From Flavobacteriales bacterium (lineage in GTDB: Bacteria; Bacteroidota; Bacteroidia; Flavobacteriales_F; PHOS-HE28): DNA of 64,000 bases. Position 1 is the stretch's first letter, and each line of letters starts with the position of its first letter. The notes under the pieces are model-generated. The model did not search any database, was not told the DNA's origin, and saw only the letters and a list, made by a program, of their open reading frames with translations. Made by a program: the position numbers and the translations under genes. Positions 25,554 through 33,805 of the stretch are shown here, one piece after another. Where the stretch lies: positions 124,001 through 188,000 of the forward strand of contig CP065018.1 in NCBI GenBank assembly GCA_016700415.1, written 5' to 3'.

Positions 25554-26099
25554 TCACGAAGTCACCTTCCAATCATCGAGCAGCTCGGCCCAATCCCAGA
25601 GGCAGTACTGCATCAACTTATTGATGCGGCCGAGGATGATGGGGTTGGGGGCTTTCTGTTCGCGGAAGTAGGCGTCCTGATGACGGAACAGGTCGTACTT
25701 ATGAAAGATCGCCTTGCTCATCGCGTACACCGTGTTCTTGCTCGGGTGGTTGATGCGCGACATGAAATGCTGCAAGGCGATGGTCTCTGTCTCCAGCTCG
25801 GCGGCGGAGGTGTCCATCAACGGGGCGAACTTCGAGTAGGCATGCTGGGCTAAGCGTTGATCCTGACCGGCAGGCATGTGCTTGGGGGCCTCCATCAAGT
25901 TGCCTGCGAAGAGGATCAGGGCGAAAAGCTCGTCATCACCGGGCCCGAACACGGGGCGGGTCACGAATTCGCCGGCTTCCTCCAGCTCGGCCACCACCAT
26001 TGGGTAGCCCTCTTCCGTGAGGCGCAGTACGGCATTCACGAACACGTTCGCGAATTTGTCCTCACTGATCTTCTTCTTTCCGAAAATGGTTCCGATCAT
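25554..26099 (-). CDS. Hypothetical protein
   Basis: Soluble protein of 181 residues without a signal peptide or a family I recognise. It starts MIGTIFGKKKISEDKFANVF; the middle has EEAGEFVTRPVFGPGDDELF and the end DWAELLDDWKVTS, mostly alpha-helical in character. An ATG at 26099 is chosen; a GTG five codons upstream is also possible. It is convergent with lhgO and divergent from the DinB gene, which begins 97 bp away. Confidence 0.7.
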   Translation of the reverse strand: MIGTIFGKKKISEDKFANVFVNAVLRLTEEGYPMVVAELEEAGEFVTRPVFGPGDDELFALILFAGNLMEAPKHMPAGQDQRLAQHAYSKFAPLMDTSAAELETETIALQHFMSRINHPSKNTVYAMSKAIFHKYDLFRHQDAYFREQKAPNPIILGRINKLMQYCLWDWAELLDDWKVTS

Positions 26100-26196
26100 G
26101 GCTGCGCCGTTCACTGCGCGAACGTAGTGGATCCCTTAGGGGCGAAATCCCGGATCCTTGCGTATTTTCAACACCGTTATCCACGTGAACACGATC

Positions 26197-26673
26197 ATGA
26201 AAGTCCTCATCCATCAATTTGCCGCCTATGACCTGTGGGCCAACACACGTATTGTCGAGCGTTTGCAACGCGAAAATGACAACATGTTTGGCCGCCATGT
26301 GAAGAGCAGTTTTCCCGCGCTGGGCCTGACGATCATGCATATCAGGGATGCGACCAACACGTGGATGGGAAGGATCTTCGGTGAGCCGGAGGAGGGGTTG
26401 GACGATAGCATCGGCTCATTGCTGAAGGTGAGCGTGGGGATGAACGACAAGGTGCAGGCGCTGGATGAAGAAGGACTTCACGAGATAATTCGCTATGCCA
26501 ACACCAAATGCGAGAAGTTCGCCCAGCCCCGTTGGCAGTTGCTGATGCATTGCTTCAACCATTCAAGCTGTCATCGGGGTCAAGTGGTAACGATCATGCG
26601 CCAACTGGACATGACGGATATCCCGACCACGGATTTGATAGCCTACCAGCGTCTGCTGTTGGCAAGGACATGA
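26197..26673 (+). CDS. DinB-family metal-binding protein
   Basis: Four-helix-bundle protein of 158 residues. It starts MKVLIHQFAAYDLWANTRIV, the usual DinB opening (Y..WAN). The putative metal triad is His48 (MHIRDATNTW) with His122 and His126 (HCFNHSSCHRGQVV). Members act as thiol-dependent transferases or are uncharacterised; the substrate is unknown. The ATG at 26197 is chosen because upstream in-frame codons add residues absent from the family. Confidence 0.85.
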   Translation: MKVLIHQFAAYDLWANTRIVERLQRENDNMFGRHVKSSFPALGLTIMHIRDATNTWMGRIFGEPEEGLDDSIGSLLKVSVGMNDKVQALDEEGLHEIIRYANTKCEKFAQPRWQLLMHCFNHSSCHRGQVVTIMRQLDMTDIPTTDLIAYQRLLLART

Positions 26674-26739
26674 CGGAGTTGGATCAGTGATCGGTGAATG
26701 GTGGTCGGAGCCTCACGACTCACACGACTCCCGCCAGAC

Positions 26740-28095
26740 TCAGGGAAACAGATCAACTCCCAAGTACGTACTTGGCGAAAGCCTACGCAAGCGGACTTTC
26801 ACCCGCTCCTCCACATCCAGCGCTTCAATGAACTCGGCGATGTCGCTCTGGCCGATCTTCTCCTTGCCACGTGTCAGTTTTTTAAGCAGCTCGTAGGGTT
26901 CCGGATAGCCTTCGCGCCGCAGGATCGTCTGGATCCCTTCGGCCACCACGGCCCACTGTGCTTCAAGGTCGCGGGCGATCGCAGCCTCGTTCAGCAGGAG
27001 CTTGTCCAAACCCTGCATCACCGAGCTGATAGCGATCACCGTGTGGGCCATGGGCACGCCGATGTTGCGTGTCACGGTGCTGTCGGTGAGGTCGCGTTGC
27101 AGGCGGCTGATCGGCAGTTTTTCGCTGAGGTGCCCGAAGAGCGCGTTCGCCAGACCGAGGTTCCCTTCCGCGTTCTCGAAGTCGATCGGGTTCACCTTGT
27201 GCGGCATCGCGGAGGAACCCACTTCGCCGGCTTTCACGCGCTGGCGGAACCAGTCCATGCCGATGTATGCCCAGAGGTCGCGGCAGAGGTCTATCACGAT
27301 CGTGTTGATCCGTCGCATCGCATCAAATAGCGCGGCCATGGAATCATAGTGCTCTATTTGCGTGGTGAAGCGCTGGCGTTGCAGTCCCAGCTTTTCCGCA
27401 GTGAACCGGTCTGCCAGCGCTACCCAGTCCAGTTCCGGGTAAGCGGCATGGTGGGCGTTGAAATTGCCAGTGGCCCCGCCGAACTTGCACGAGAAGGGAA
27501 CTTCGCGTAGCAGGCGCAATTGATCGTCCAGGCGCTCGGTGAAGACTTCCAGTTCCTTGCCAAGGCGCGTGGGGGAAGCGGGCTGCCCGTGCGTGCGAGC
27601 GAGCATGGGTACTTGCGCCCATTGCAAAGCCAGCCCATGGATGCGGTCGCGCAGGGCGTTGATCGCTGGCAAGTAATGCTGCTCGGTGAAATCCTTCAGC
27701 AGCAGGGGCATCGCCGTGTTGTTGATGTCCTGAGAGGTGAGCCCGAAGTGGATGAACTCCTTGGCCGCACCGAAGCCGAGCGCGTCCAATTGTTCCTTGA
27801 GCCAGTATTCCACGGCCTTCACATCGTGGTTGGTGGTACGTTCGATGGCTTTCACGGCGCGGGCGTCCGGCTCGGTGAGCGCTGCAATGCGCTTGGCCAG
27901 ATCGTCCAGCCCGGTGGGTCGGACATCCTTCAGCTCCGGCAGAGGGACCTCGCAGAGGAAGCGGAACCAGTGGAGTTCCACCAGAAGGCGGTAGCGGATC
28001 AGTGCCAGTTCAGAGAACCAGGCGGCCAAAGGCGCTGTGCGCGCACGATAGCGCCCGTCGATAGGGGAGATGGCTGTGAGCGGGTCAAGTTCCAT
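26740..28095 (-). CDS. purB: Adenylosuccinate lyase
   Basis: Cleaves SAICAR and adenylosuccinate in purine synthesis. The 451 residues have the start MELDPLTAISPIDGRYR, the active-site text GLTSQDINNTAMPLLL and ARTHGQPASPTRLGKE, and the superfamily signature GSSAMPHKVNPIDFENAEGN. The ATG at 28095 is preferred to an upstream one because TACTTTTGC (28101-28109) lies five bases before it, and because the family starts here. It is a single gene, with a DUF6438 lipoprotein gene divergent upstream. Confidence 0.95.
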   Translation of the reverse strand: MELDPLTAISPIDGRYRARTAPLAAWFSELALIRYRLLVELHWFRFLCEVPLPELKDVRPTGLDDLAKRIAALTEPDARAVKAIERTTNHDVKAVEYWLKEQLDALGFGAAKEFIHFGLTSQDINNTAMPLLLKDFTEQHYLPAINALRDRIHGLALQWAQVPMLARTHGQPASPTRLGKELEVFTERLDDQLRLLREVPFSCKFGGATGNFNAHHAAYPELDWVALADRFTAEKLGLQRQRFTTQIEHYDSMAALFDAMRRINTIVIDLCRDLWAYIGMDWFRQRVKAGEVGSSAMPHKVNPIDFENAEGNLGLANALFGHLSEKLPISRLQRDLTDSTVTRNIGVPMAHTVIAISSVMQGLDKLLLNEAAIARDLEAQWAVVAEGIQTILRREGYPEPYELLKKLTRGKEKIGQSDIAEFIEALDVEERVKVRLRRLSPSTYLGVDLFP

Positions 28096-28100
28096 GCCCG

Positions 28101-28109
28101 GCAAAAGTA
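28101..28109 (-). promoter_or_regulatory. -7 box of purB, abutting the start codon
   Basis: The minus strand reads TACTTTTGC, a perfect TAnnTTTG box, five bases from the ATG. Transcription would begin at or near the start codon, giving a leaderless mRNA. Confidence 0.55.
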
Positions 28110-28176
28110 GCCCGCGCACCCCAGCAGCAACGATCCCTCCCGGATCGGCACGGTCTTCGCCATGAACGGATGCAAT

Positions 28177-28185
28177 TAACTTCGC
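28177..28185 (+). promoter_or_regulatory. -7 box of the DUF6438 lipoprotein gene
   Basis: TAACTTCGC lies three bases before ATG 28189 and nine before ATG 28195. It suggests a leaderless mRNA or use of the second ATG. Confidence 0.4.
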
Positions 28186-28188
28186 GCC

Positions 28189-28755
28189 ATGCAGATGCCT
28201 ACATTGATATTCGCCGCTGCTCTCCTCGCCTTTACCGGCGGGTGCAAGAGCAAGGAAAAGATGCCCGACGCCTCAGCGAACGGCACGTCAATAGCAGAAC
28301 AGGTGGAACCTGTGAAAGAGATGCCCCGGGATGAGGCGGAAGATGCGGTAAATCTGGCCCAATTGGAAGGGGATAGCGTCTTCTTTTCCATTGAGCGGAC
28401 CCCTTGCTTCGGCACCTGCCCCACCTATAAGCTCACGATCCTGCAGGACGGCTCCGCGACCTATTTGGGCCGCCGTTTTGCTGCGCGCGAAGGACACTTC
28501 ACGGGCCATGTGAACGCCGCGACGATGAACGCATTGAAAGCCGCCGCGGACTCGTTGGGCTTCTACAAGTTGGAGGACAAGTACGACCAGCCGGTGACGG
28601 ACCTCCCAAGTGTGATCATCCGCGTACATGCGGACCAGCGTGATAAGCAGGTGATCGGCAGGGTGGGCTCACCGGAGGAATTCAAGGCGCTGACCAAGCG
28701 GGCGGAAGCATTGCTGGCCGACGTGGAGTGGACCAAGGTCGGTGACCTGCGTTGA
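28189..28755 (+). CDS. DUF6438 lipoprotein
   Basis: Predicted lipoprotein of 188 residues: MQMPTLIFAAALLAFTGGC with lipobox FTGGC. The DUF6438 core is SIERTPCFGTCPTYKLTILQ followed by DGSATYLGRRFAAREGHFTG, with the paired cysteines of CFGTC. The family's function is unknown. Starts at 28189 or 28195 are both possible. It is divergent from purB, and the 93 bp between their start codons carry both -7 boxes. Confidence 0.82.
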   Translation: MQMPTLIFAAALLAFTGGCKSKEKMPDASANGTSIAEQVEPVKEMPRDEAEDAVNLAQLEGDSVFFSIERTPCFGTCPTYKLTILQDGSATYLGRRFAAREGHFTGHVNAATMNALKAAADSLGFYKLEDKYDQPVTDLPSVIIRVHADQRDKQVIGRVGSPEEFKALTKRAEALLADVEWTKVGDLR

Positions 28756-28843
28756 CAACGGGCGGTATTTACCGTTCCATTCGCCGTCCATCACGGCAAA
28801 AGGCCGCTTTTCCATGGGCCGTCATGAACTTGGCCGTAAACGT

Positions 28844-28852
28844 TAAATTCGC
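28844..28852 (+). promoter_or_regulatory. -7 box of the S46 peptidase gene
   Basis: TAAATTCGC matches TAnnTTyGC, 63 bases before the ATG. Confidence 0.4.
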
Positions 28853-28915
28853 GGCCCCGGAGCTGTTCGCGGCTGCGGCCGTCCAATTTCTTAAAACGAT
28901 CCCAGACCGACCGAT

Positions 28916-31153
28916 ATGAAGAAGATCATTTCCTTGCTCCTCGTAGCCGTGCTTACGATGGGCAGCGCCTTTGCCGGAGAAGGCATGTGGCTGCTGAACA
29001 AGCTGAAACAGGTTAACGAGGCGCAGATGCGCAAGCTGGGCTTCAAGCTCACTGCGGAGGAAATCTACAGCCTGAACCAAGCGAGCATGAAGGACGCGGT
29101 AGCGCGGCTCGGCGGAGGTTTTTGCACCGGCGAGGTCGTGAGCGCCGACGGACTGATGCTCACCAACCACCACTGCGGCTTCGATGCCATCCAGAAGATC
29201 AGCAGCGTGGAGCATGATTATCTCACCGACGGCTTTTGGGCGATGACCCGCGACCAGGAAAGCCCGGCGGCTTTCGAGGTCAGTTTTCTGCAATACATCA
29301 CCGATGTCACGGACACGGTGATGAGCCAGCTCAGCGCCGACATGACCGAGGCCCAGCGCGATTCGGTGCTCGGAGTGGTCGGCCAGGCGTTGGAGTCCAA
29401 TGCCACGGAAGGTAAGCCGCACCTCCTGGCCGATTTCAAAGTCATGTTCGAGGGCAACGAATTCTACCTCTTCGTCTACAAGAGCTACCCGGACGTCCGG
29501 CTCGTTGGCGCCCCGCCCAGTGCCATCGGCAAGTTCGGCGGTGACACCGACAACTGGGAGTGGCCCCGCCACACCGGCGACTTCAGCATGTTCCGCATTT
29601 ACACCGGCCCGGACGGCGAACCCGCCAATTACTCCACGGAGAACATCCCCTTCAAACCCAAGTGGCACTTCCCTGTGAGCTTGGACGGCGTGAAGAAAGG
29701 CGATTTCAGCATGATCATGGGCTTCCCCGGAAGCACGGACCGTTTTCTCAACAGCGACGGCGTGAAGTTGGCCCTGGACGTGGAGCAGCCCGCCCGCGTG
29801 AAAGTGCGTGGCGAGAAGCTCGATGTGATGAAGGAGCACATGAACGCCAGCCCGGAAGTGCGCATCAAGTATGCCAGTAAGCATGCGCAGATCGCCAACT
29901 ATTGGAAGTACTTCATCGGCCAGCAGAAGGGTCTGAAGCGCCAGCATGTCTTTGACAGGAAGAAGGAGCAGGAGGAAGCCTTGATGGCCTGGGTGAACAG
30001 CGACCCCGTCCACCAGGACAAGTATGGCGACGTGGCCAAGGATCTTTCGGAAGGCTACGCCCAACGCGCCAAGTTCGAAAAGTCCAGCACCTACATGCAG
30101 GAGGGGGCTTTCGGTTGCGAGGCCGTGATCTCGGGTTTCCGCCTCTATGGCTTGAAGATGCAACTGGAAAAGGATCCGAAGGCCACGGACAAGATCACAG
30201 CGATGTCCGCCCAGGCGAAAGCCTCCGTGCGCAAGATGTGGAAGGACTATGACCCTGCCACGGACCAGGACATCACCGCAGCGATGTTCAAGATGATCCA
30301 TGAGGACGTTGACCCGGCGCAGCAGCCGGACATCATTGCCGTGGTCACCAAGAAATACAAGGGTGATTTCACCAAGTGGGCCGCGGACATGTTCAAGACC
30401 AGCATCCTGACGGACAGCACCCGCATGATGAAGTTCCTGGACAACCCGAAGGCAAAAACCTTGCAGAAAGACATGGGCATGCAGACGATGCTGAGCTGCC
30501 TGAGCCTGTACCGTGGCGTGCTCGCTCCGGGCATCCAGGACGCACAGGTGGAGATCGATCGGGGCTACCGTTTGATGGTGGCCGCCATGCGGGAGAAGGA
30601 CCCCGAGCAGATGTGGTATCCCAATGCCAACAGCTCTGAGCGCCTCACATACGGCCAAGTGAACGACTATTCCCCGGCGGACGCCAAGCAATACAGTTTG
30701 TCCACGACGCACGTCGGCATTCTGGAGAAGGAGGACAACACGGACGAGGAATTCGTGGTGCCGAAGCGCGAGCACGAGATGCTCGTCGGCAAGGATTTCG
30801 GCCGCTACGCGAATGTGGACGGCAACCTGCCCATCTGCTTCATCAGTGAGAACGACATCACCGGCGGCAACAGCGGCAGCCCGGTGATCAACGGCAACGG
30901 CGAGCTCATCGGCATCGCCTTCGATGGCAATTGGGAGGCGATGAGCGGCGACATCTCCTACGAGCCTGAGCTGCAGCGCACCATCAGCGTGGACATCCGC
31001 TACGTGTTGTGGGTGATCGACAAGTACGCCGGTGCGAAGCATATAGTGGACGAGATGACCTTGGTGTCAGCGCCCAAAGTCGTGGAACCTGTTCCTGCAC
31101 CCACACCAGTGGTCGCTCCTCCCGCCAAGAAACCCGCAGGTGCCAAGAAATAA
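28916..31153 (+). CDS. S46-family dipeptidyl peptidase (DPP7/DPP11 type)
   Basis: Exported serine exopeptidase of 745 residues that removes dipeptides from peptides. Signal MKKIISLLLVAVLTMGSAFA is followed directly by the S46 start GEGMWLLNKL. Catalytic residues fall in LTNHHCGFD (His85/86), HTGDFSMFR (Asp222) and ITGGNSGSPV (Ser653). Residue 671, eighteen after the serine, is Gly (AFDGNWEAMSGD); in the characterised enzymes Gly at this place goes with DPP7-like hydrophobic P1 preference and Arg with DPP11. A Pro/Ala/Lys-rich tail ends the protein. It is a monocistronic gene with its own terminator. It would feed peptide use by a periplasmic route. Confidence 0.92.
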   Translation: MKKIISLLLVAVLTMGSAFAGEGMWLLNKLKQVNEAQMRKLGFKLTAEEIYSLNQASMKDAVARLGGGFCTGEVVSADGLMLTNHHCGFDAIQKISSVEHDYLTDGFWAMTRDQESPAAFEVSFLQYITDVTDTVMSQLSADMTEAQRDSVLGVVGQALESNATEGKPHLLADFKVMFEGNEFYLFVYKSYPDVRLVGAPPSAIGKFGGDTDNWEWPRHTGDFSMFRIYTGPDGEPANYSTENIPFKPKWHFPVSLDGVKKGDFSMIMGFPGSTDRFLNSDGVKLALDVEQPARVKVRGEKLDVMKEHMNASPEVRIKYASKHAQIANYWKYFIGQQKGLKRQHVFDRKKEQEEALMAWVNSDPVHQDKYGDVAKDLSEGYAQRAKFEKSSTYMQEGAFGCEAVISGFRLYGLKMQLEKDPKATDKITAMSAQAKASVRKMWKDYDPATDQDITAAMFKMIHEDVDPAQQPDIIAVVTKKYKGDFTKWAADMFKTSILTDSTRMMKFLDNPKAKTLQKDMGMQTMLSCLSLYRGVLAPGIQDAQVEIDRGYRLMVAAMREKDPEQMWYPNANSSERLTYGQVNDYSPADAKQYSLSTTHVGILEKEDNTDEEFVVPKREHEMLVGKDFGRYANVDGNLPICFISENDITGGNSGSPVINGNGELIGIAFDGNWEAMSGDISYEPELQRTISVDIRYVLWVIDKYAGAKHIVDEMTLVSAPKVVEPVPAPTPVVAPPAKKPAGAKK

Positions 31154-31169
31154 GCATTTCAGGAACTGT

Positions 31170-31211
31170 AATGCGAAAAGGTCGCCCCGTCCGGGGCGGC
31201 CTTTCGCATTT
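31170..31211. terminator. Terminator after the S46 peptidase gene
   Basis: AATGCGAAAAGG-CGCCCC pairs with GGGGCG-CCTTTCGCATT across a tiny loop. The right arm is T-rich, though no long T-run follows. Confidence 0.75.
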
Positions 31212-31316
31212 GGTCCAGTTGTGCATTAGTCCGCTCAGCGGTCCCCCGCAGGGAACCCTGAGCAACAGCAGCGAACCCCCGACCCCTTCTTTTGGAAGGG
31301 GGAGGAGACCGCAAGC

Positions 31317-31682
31317 TCACTTCGGCCGCATCATGAGGTCGAAGCGGAACTGCTTCACGCCTTTGGGGATCACCGGGGCGCGCCTTCCCAGGTCCTTGTA
31401 GCCGTCCTCGCGCTCAATGCGCAGCTCGAACGGGATATGCGCAGGGATGAACATGGCATACTGGCCATCGCTGTTCACGGAGGAGATGGACCGGCGGTCG
31501 CCTTCCAGATCGTAGTAGGCCACAAGGCAATCGTACACAGGCTTTCCGGTGAGGCTGTCGGTCACCGTGCCGAACACCTGCACGCGGTCCGCGGAACTGT
31601 CCGGCGGAACATCAAGCTGCGGCTTCTGGGCTTGAAGACCACAAGTAAGGAAGAGGAACAGGGCGATGTGCCAAGCGCGCAT
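31317..31682 (-). CDS. Small exported protein with carboxypeptidase-regulatory-like domain
   Basis: Predicted secreted protein of 121 residues with signal MRAWHIALFLFLTCGLQAQ. The mature domain (VQVFGTVTDSLTGKPVYDCL, then SSVNSDGQYAMFIPAHIPFE) has the beta-sandwich pattern of CarboxypepD_reg-like domains found before TonB receptors, here as a free-standing protein. No function is known. It lies 97 bp downstream of yidC on the same strand and might share its transcript. Confidence 0.7.
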   Translation of the reverse strand: MRAWHIALFLFLTCGLQAQKPQLDVPPDSSADRVQVFGTVTDSLTGKPVYDCLVAYYDLEGDRRSISSVNSDGQYAMFIPAHIPFELRIEREDGYKDLGRRAPVIPKGVKQFRFDLMMRPK

Positions 31683-31779
31683 GGGGGCATTTCAACGCAT
31701 GGGGAAGACCGATGGTTCCGACGGTCCGCGTAGAATGTGAGCGGTCGTTCGTACCGCGCTTTCGCAGTCCTGAAGTATC

Positions 31780-33678
31780 CTACCGTCGCTTTTTCGCCGT
31801 CTGCTGCTGCTTCTGGATCTCCTCCATGCGCTGCTGCCACTTGCTCTTCTTGCGGGGCTTCTTCATGTTGGCCAGCAGTTGTTCACGCAGCTTATCCTCG
31901 TCCAGGAACCACTTGGTGATCACCGTCATCTGGAGGATGCTGATCACGTTGGCGAGGAAGTAGTAATAGCTCAGGCCGGCGGGGAGCGAGTTCATGAAGA
32001 AGAGCATCATCACCGGGAACATGTACATCATCACCTTCATGTTCGGCATGCCCTGCTGTTGGGGCATCTGCTTGCTGTTCACGAGGGTGTAGATAATGGT
32101 GCTGGCGGCCATCAGCAGGGTGAAAAGGCTCACATGGCTGCCATAGGCGGGGATGTTGAACGGCAGCGTTAGGATGCTGTCATAGCTGCTGAGATCGTCC
32201 GCCCAGAGGAAGGACTGTTGCCGCAGCTCGATGCTGCTGGGGAAGAAGCGGAACATGGCATAGAGCACTGGCATCTGCAGCAGCATGGGCACGCAACCGG
32301 CCACGGGGCTCACGCCGGCCTTGCGGTAGAGGTCCATGGTGGCCTGCTGCTTCTTCATCGCGTCGTCCGAGCCGAACTTGGCGGTGATGGCGGCGATCTC
32401 CGGTTTCAGCGCACGCATGCGGATACTGCTCTTCTGGTTGCGATAGGCGATGGGCAGCAGCAGCATTTTGATCACCACGGTGAGCACAAGGATGATGATG
32501 CCGTAGCTGAGGTTGAACTGGCTGAGGAAGTTGAAGATCGGGATCACCAGGAAGCGGTTCATCCAGCCGAAGATGCCCCAGCCCAGGTCGATGACGCGGC
32601 TGAAATCGGGGATACCCGTTTGGCGCAGGGTATTGTACTGGTTCGGGCCGAGGTACATCTGCATGGCCAGGATGGCGTGCTCGCTGGGTTCCTGCCCGAA
32701 GAACAGCTTGGCGTCGTATCTTTTGGAATAGAGCGTGTCATCGGGGAGCGTGGTGATGGAGATCTCCGATCCGTTACTGGTGAAGCCGTCCTTCTTCACC
32801 ATGGCCACGGTGAAGAAGTCCTGCTTGAAGGCCACCCAGTTCGTCTTGGCCTCAAGCTTCTTGGAGTCGTCCTTGCTTTCGCTCAGGTAGTCCCGGTCGC
32901 TGTTTAGGTATTTGTAGTAGACGGTGGAATGCTGCTCCTCGGTGGGGCGGTGTTTCTCATTGTGGAAACCGGTGAGGTTCCAGTGGAACATCACGTTCCT
33001 CGGGTCGATCTCCGGTAGCCCCACCAGCTCGGCGGTGGTGTTCATGAACCAGGTGCCGCTGTCCAACTGGTAGGTGATCTGGAGATATTTCGAGGGGTCC
33101 GTGGTGGAGGCTCTTAGTCGTACGCCCGTGGTGCCGAGCTTCTCAGCGGTGAAATTCATGTCCTTCGTGCTCAGCTTGCGGTTGCCGAGGAAGAAGTTGT
33201 ACTCGTATGCGCCGCTGTCGGGCACGGAAAGCAGCAGTGGGTTGTGCTCGTGATAGGTTTTGTATGCCTTCAGTCGGATCACATTGGGCCGGGCCCCGAA
33301 GGTGTTGATGGCGACCTGCAGGTGCTCGTTGGCGATCGTCACCACCTCGTTGTGCCCGCTGGCGGCGGGGCCGAAGATGCCCAAGCGCTCATGCTGCTTG
33401 GCGGCGAGGAGGCTGTCGGCATTGACGCTGTCCGCGACCAGGCCGGTATCCATCGTAGCATCCGCCGTGGCCACGGTCGTGGCGTTCTTCACCTGTTGCT
33501 GCTGGTCGGCCAGAGCGGAATCGGCATGGTCCGCCTGCTTTTTGATGGCCACTTCGGCAATGCTGTCCTGCTCATGCTGCATCCGGGCGCGTTCCTCCGC
33601 GCTGGGCATGGTGAGGTATTGATAGCCAAAGAGGATGGCTATGATGAGGAGGATGCCGATGATCGAATTGCGGTCCAT
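31780..33678 (-). CDS. yidC: Membrane protein insertase YidC
   Basis: Inserts proteins into the inner membrane with or without Sec. The 632 residues start MDRNSIIGILLIIAILFGYQ (first membrane helix), then carry a long periplasmic beta-domain. The conserved C-terminal core has the arginine-bearing helix region YRNQKSSIRMRALKPEIAAI, KQQATMDLYRKAGVSPVAGC and LLQMPVLYAMFRFFP. A basic tail (KKPRKKSKWQQRMEE) serves ribosome contact. It lies 127 bp downstream of pyrG on the same strand, a common Bacteroidota order, but also has its own TATCTTCGC box at 33718-33726. Confidence 0.95.
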   Translation of the reverse strand: MDRNSIIGILLIIAILFGYQYLTMPSAEERARMQHEQDSIAEVAIKKQADHADSALADQQQQVKNATTVATADATMDTGLVADSVNADSLLAAKQHERLGIFGPAASGHNEVVTIANEHLQVAINTFGARPNVIRLKAYKTYHEHNPLLLSVPDSGAYEYNFFLGNRKLSTKDMNFTAEKLGTTGVRLRASTTDPSKYLQITYQLDSGTWFMNTTAELVGLPEIDPRNVMFHWNLTGFHNEKHRPTEEQHSTVYYKYLNSDRDYLSESKDDSKKLEAKTNWVAFKQDFFTVAMVKKDGFTSNGSEISITTLPDDTLYSKRYDAKLFFGQEPSEHAILAMQMYLGPNQYNTLRQTGIPDFSRVIDLGWGIFGWMNRFLVIPIFNFLSQFNLSYGIIILVLTVVIKMLLLPIAYRNQKSSIRMRALKPEIAAITAKFGSDDAMKKQQATMDLYRKAGVSPVAGCVPMLLQMPVLYAMFRFFPSSIELRQQSFLWADDLSSYDSILTLPFNIPAYGSHVSLFTLLMAASTIIYTLVNSKQMPQQQGMPNMKVMMYMFPVMMLFFMNSLPAGLSYYYFLANVISILQMTVITKWFLDEDKLREQLLANMKKPRKKSKWQQRMEEIQKQQQTAKKRR

Positions 33679-33717
33679 ACTGATCCGTGGTCGCTGTGGT
33701 GGGAACGTGGAAAGGCC

Positions 33718-33726
33718 GCGAAGATA
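33718..33726 (-). promoter_or_regulatory. -7 box of yidC
   Basis: The minus strand reads TATCTTCGC, 39 bases before the yidC ATG. Confidence 0.5.
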
Positions 33727-33805
33727 ACCGCTTGGGTCCGGGTAAACGCGCCCTTTTCGCCCCGCAAGTGCCAAGAGGTCGGAACGGCCGTGCTATCGGA
33801 GCGGC

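Noticed and set aside
28769..31042. A 757-codon open frame antisense to the S46 peptidase gene
   Set aside because: It is the third-position-biased shadow of a clear S46 gene, rich in His/Val/Leu/Ala without any family motif. Such long antisense frames are expected at this GC content.
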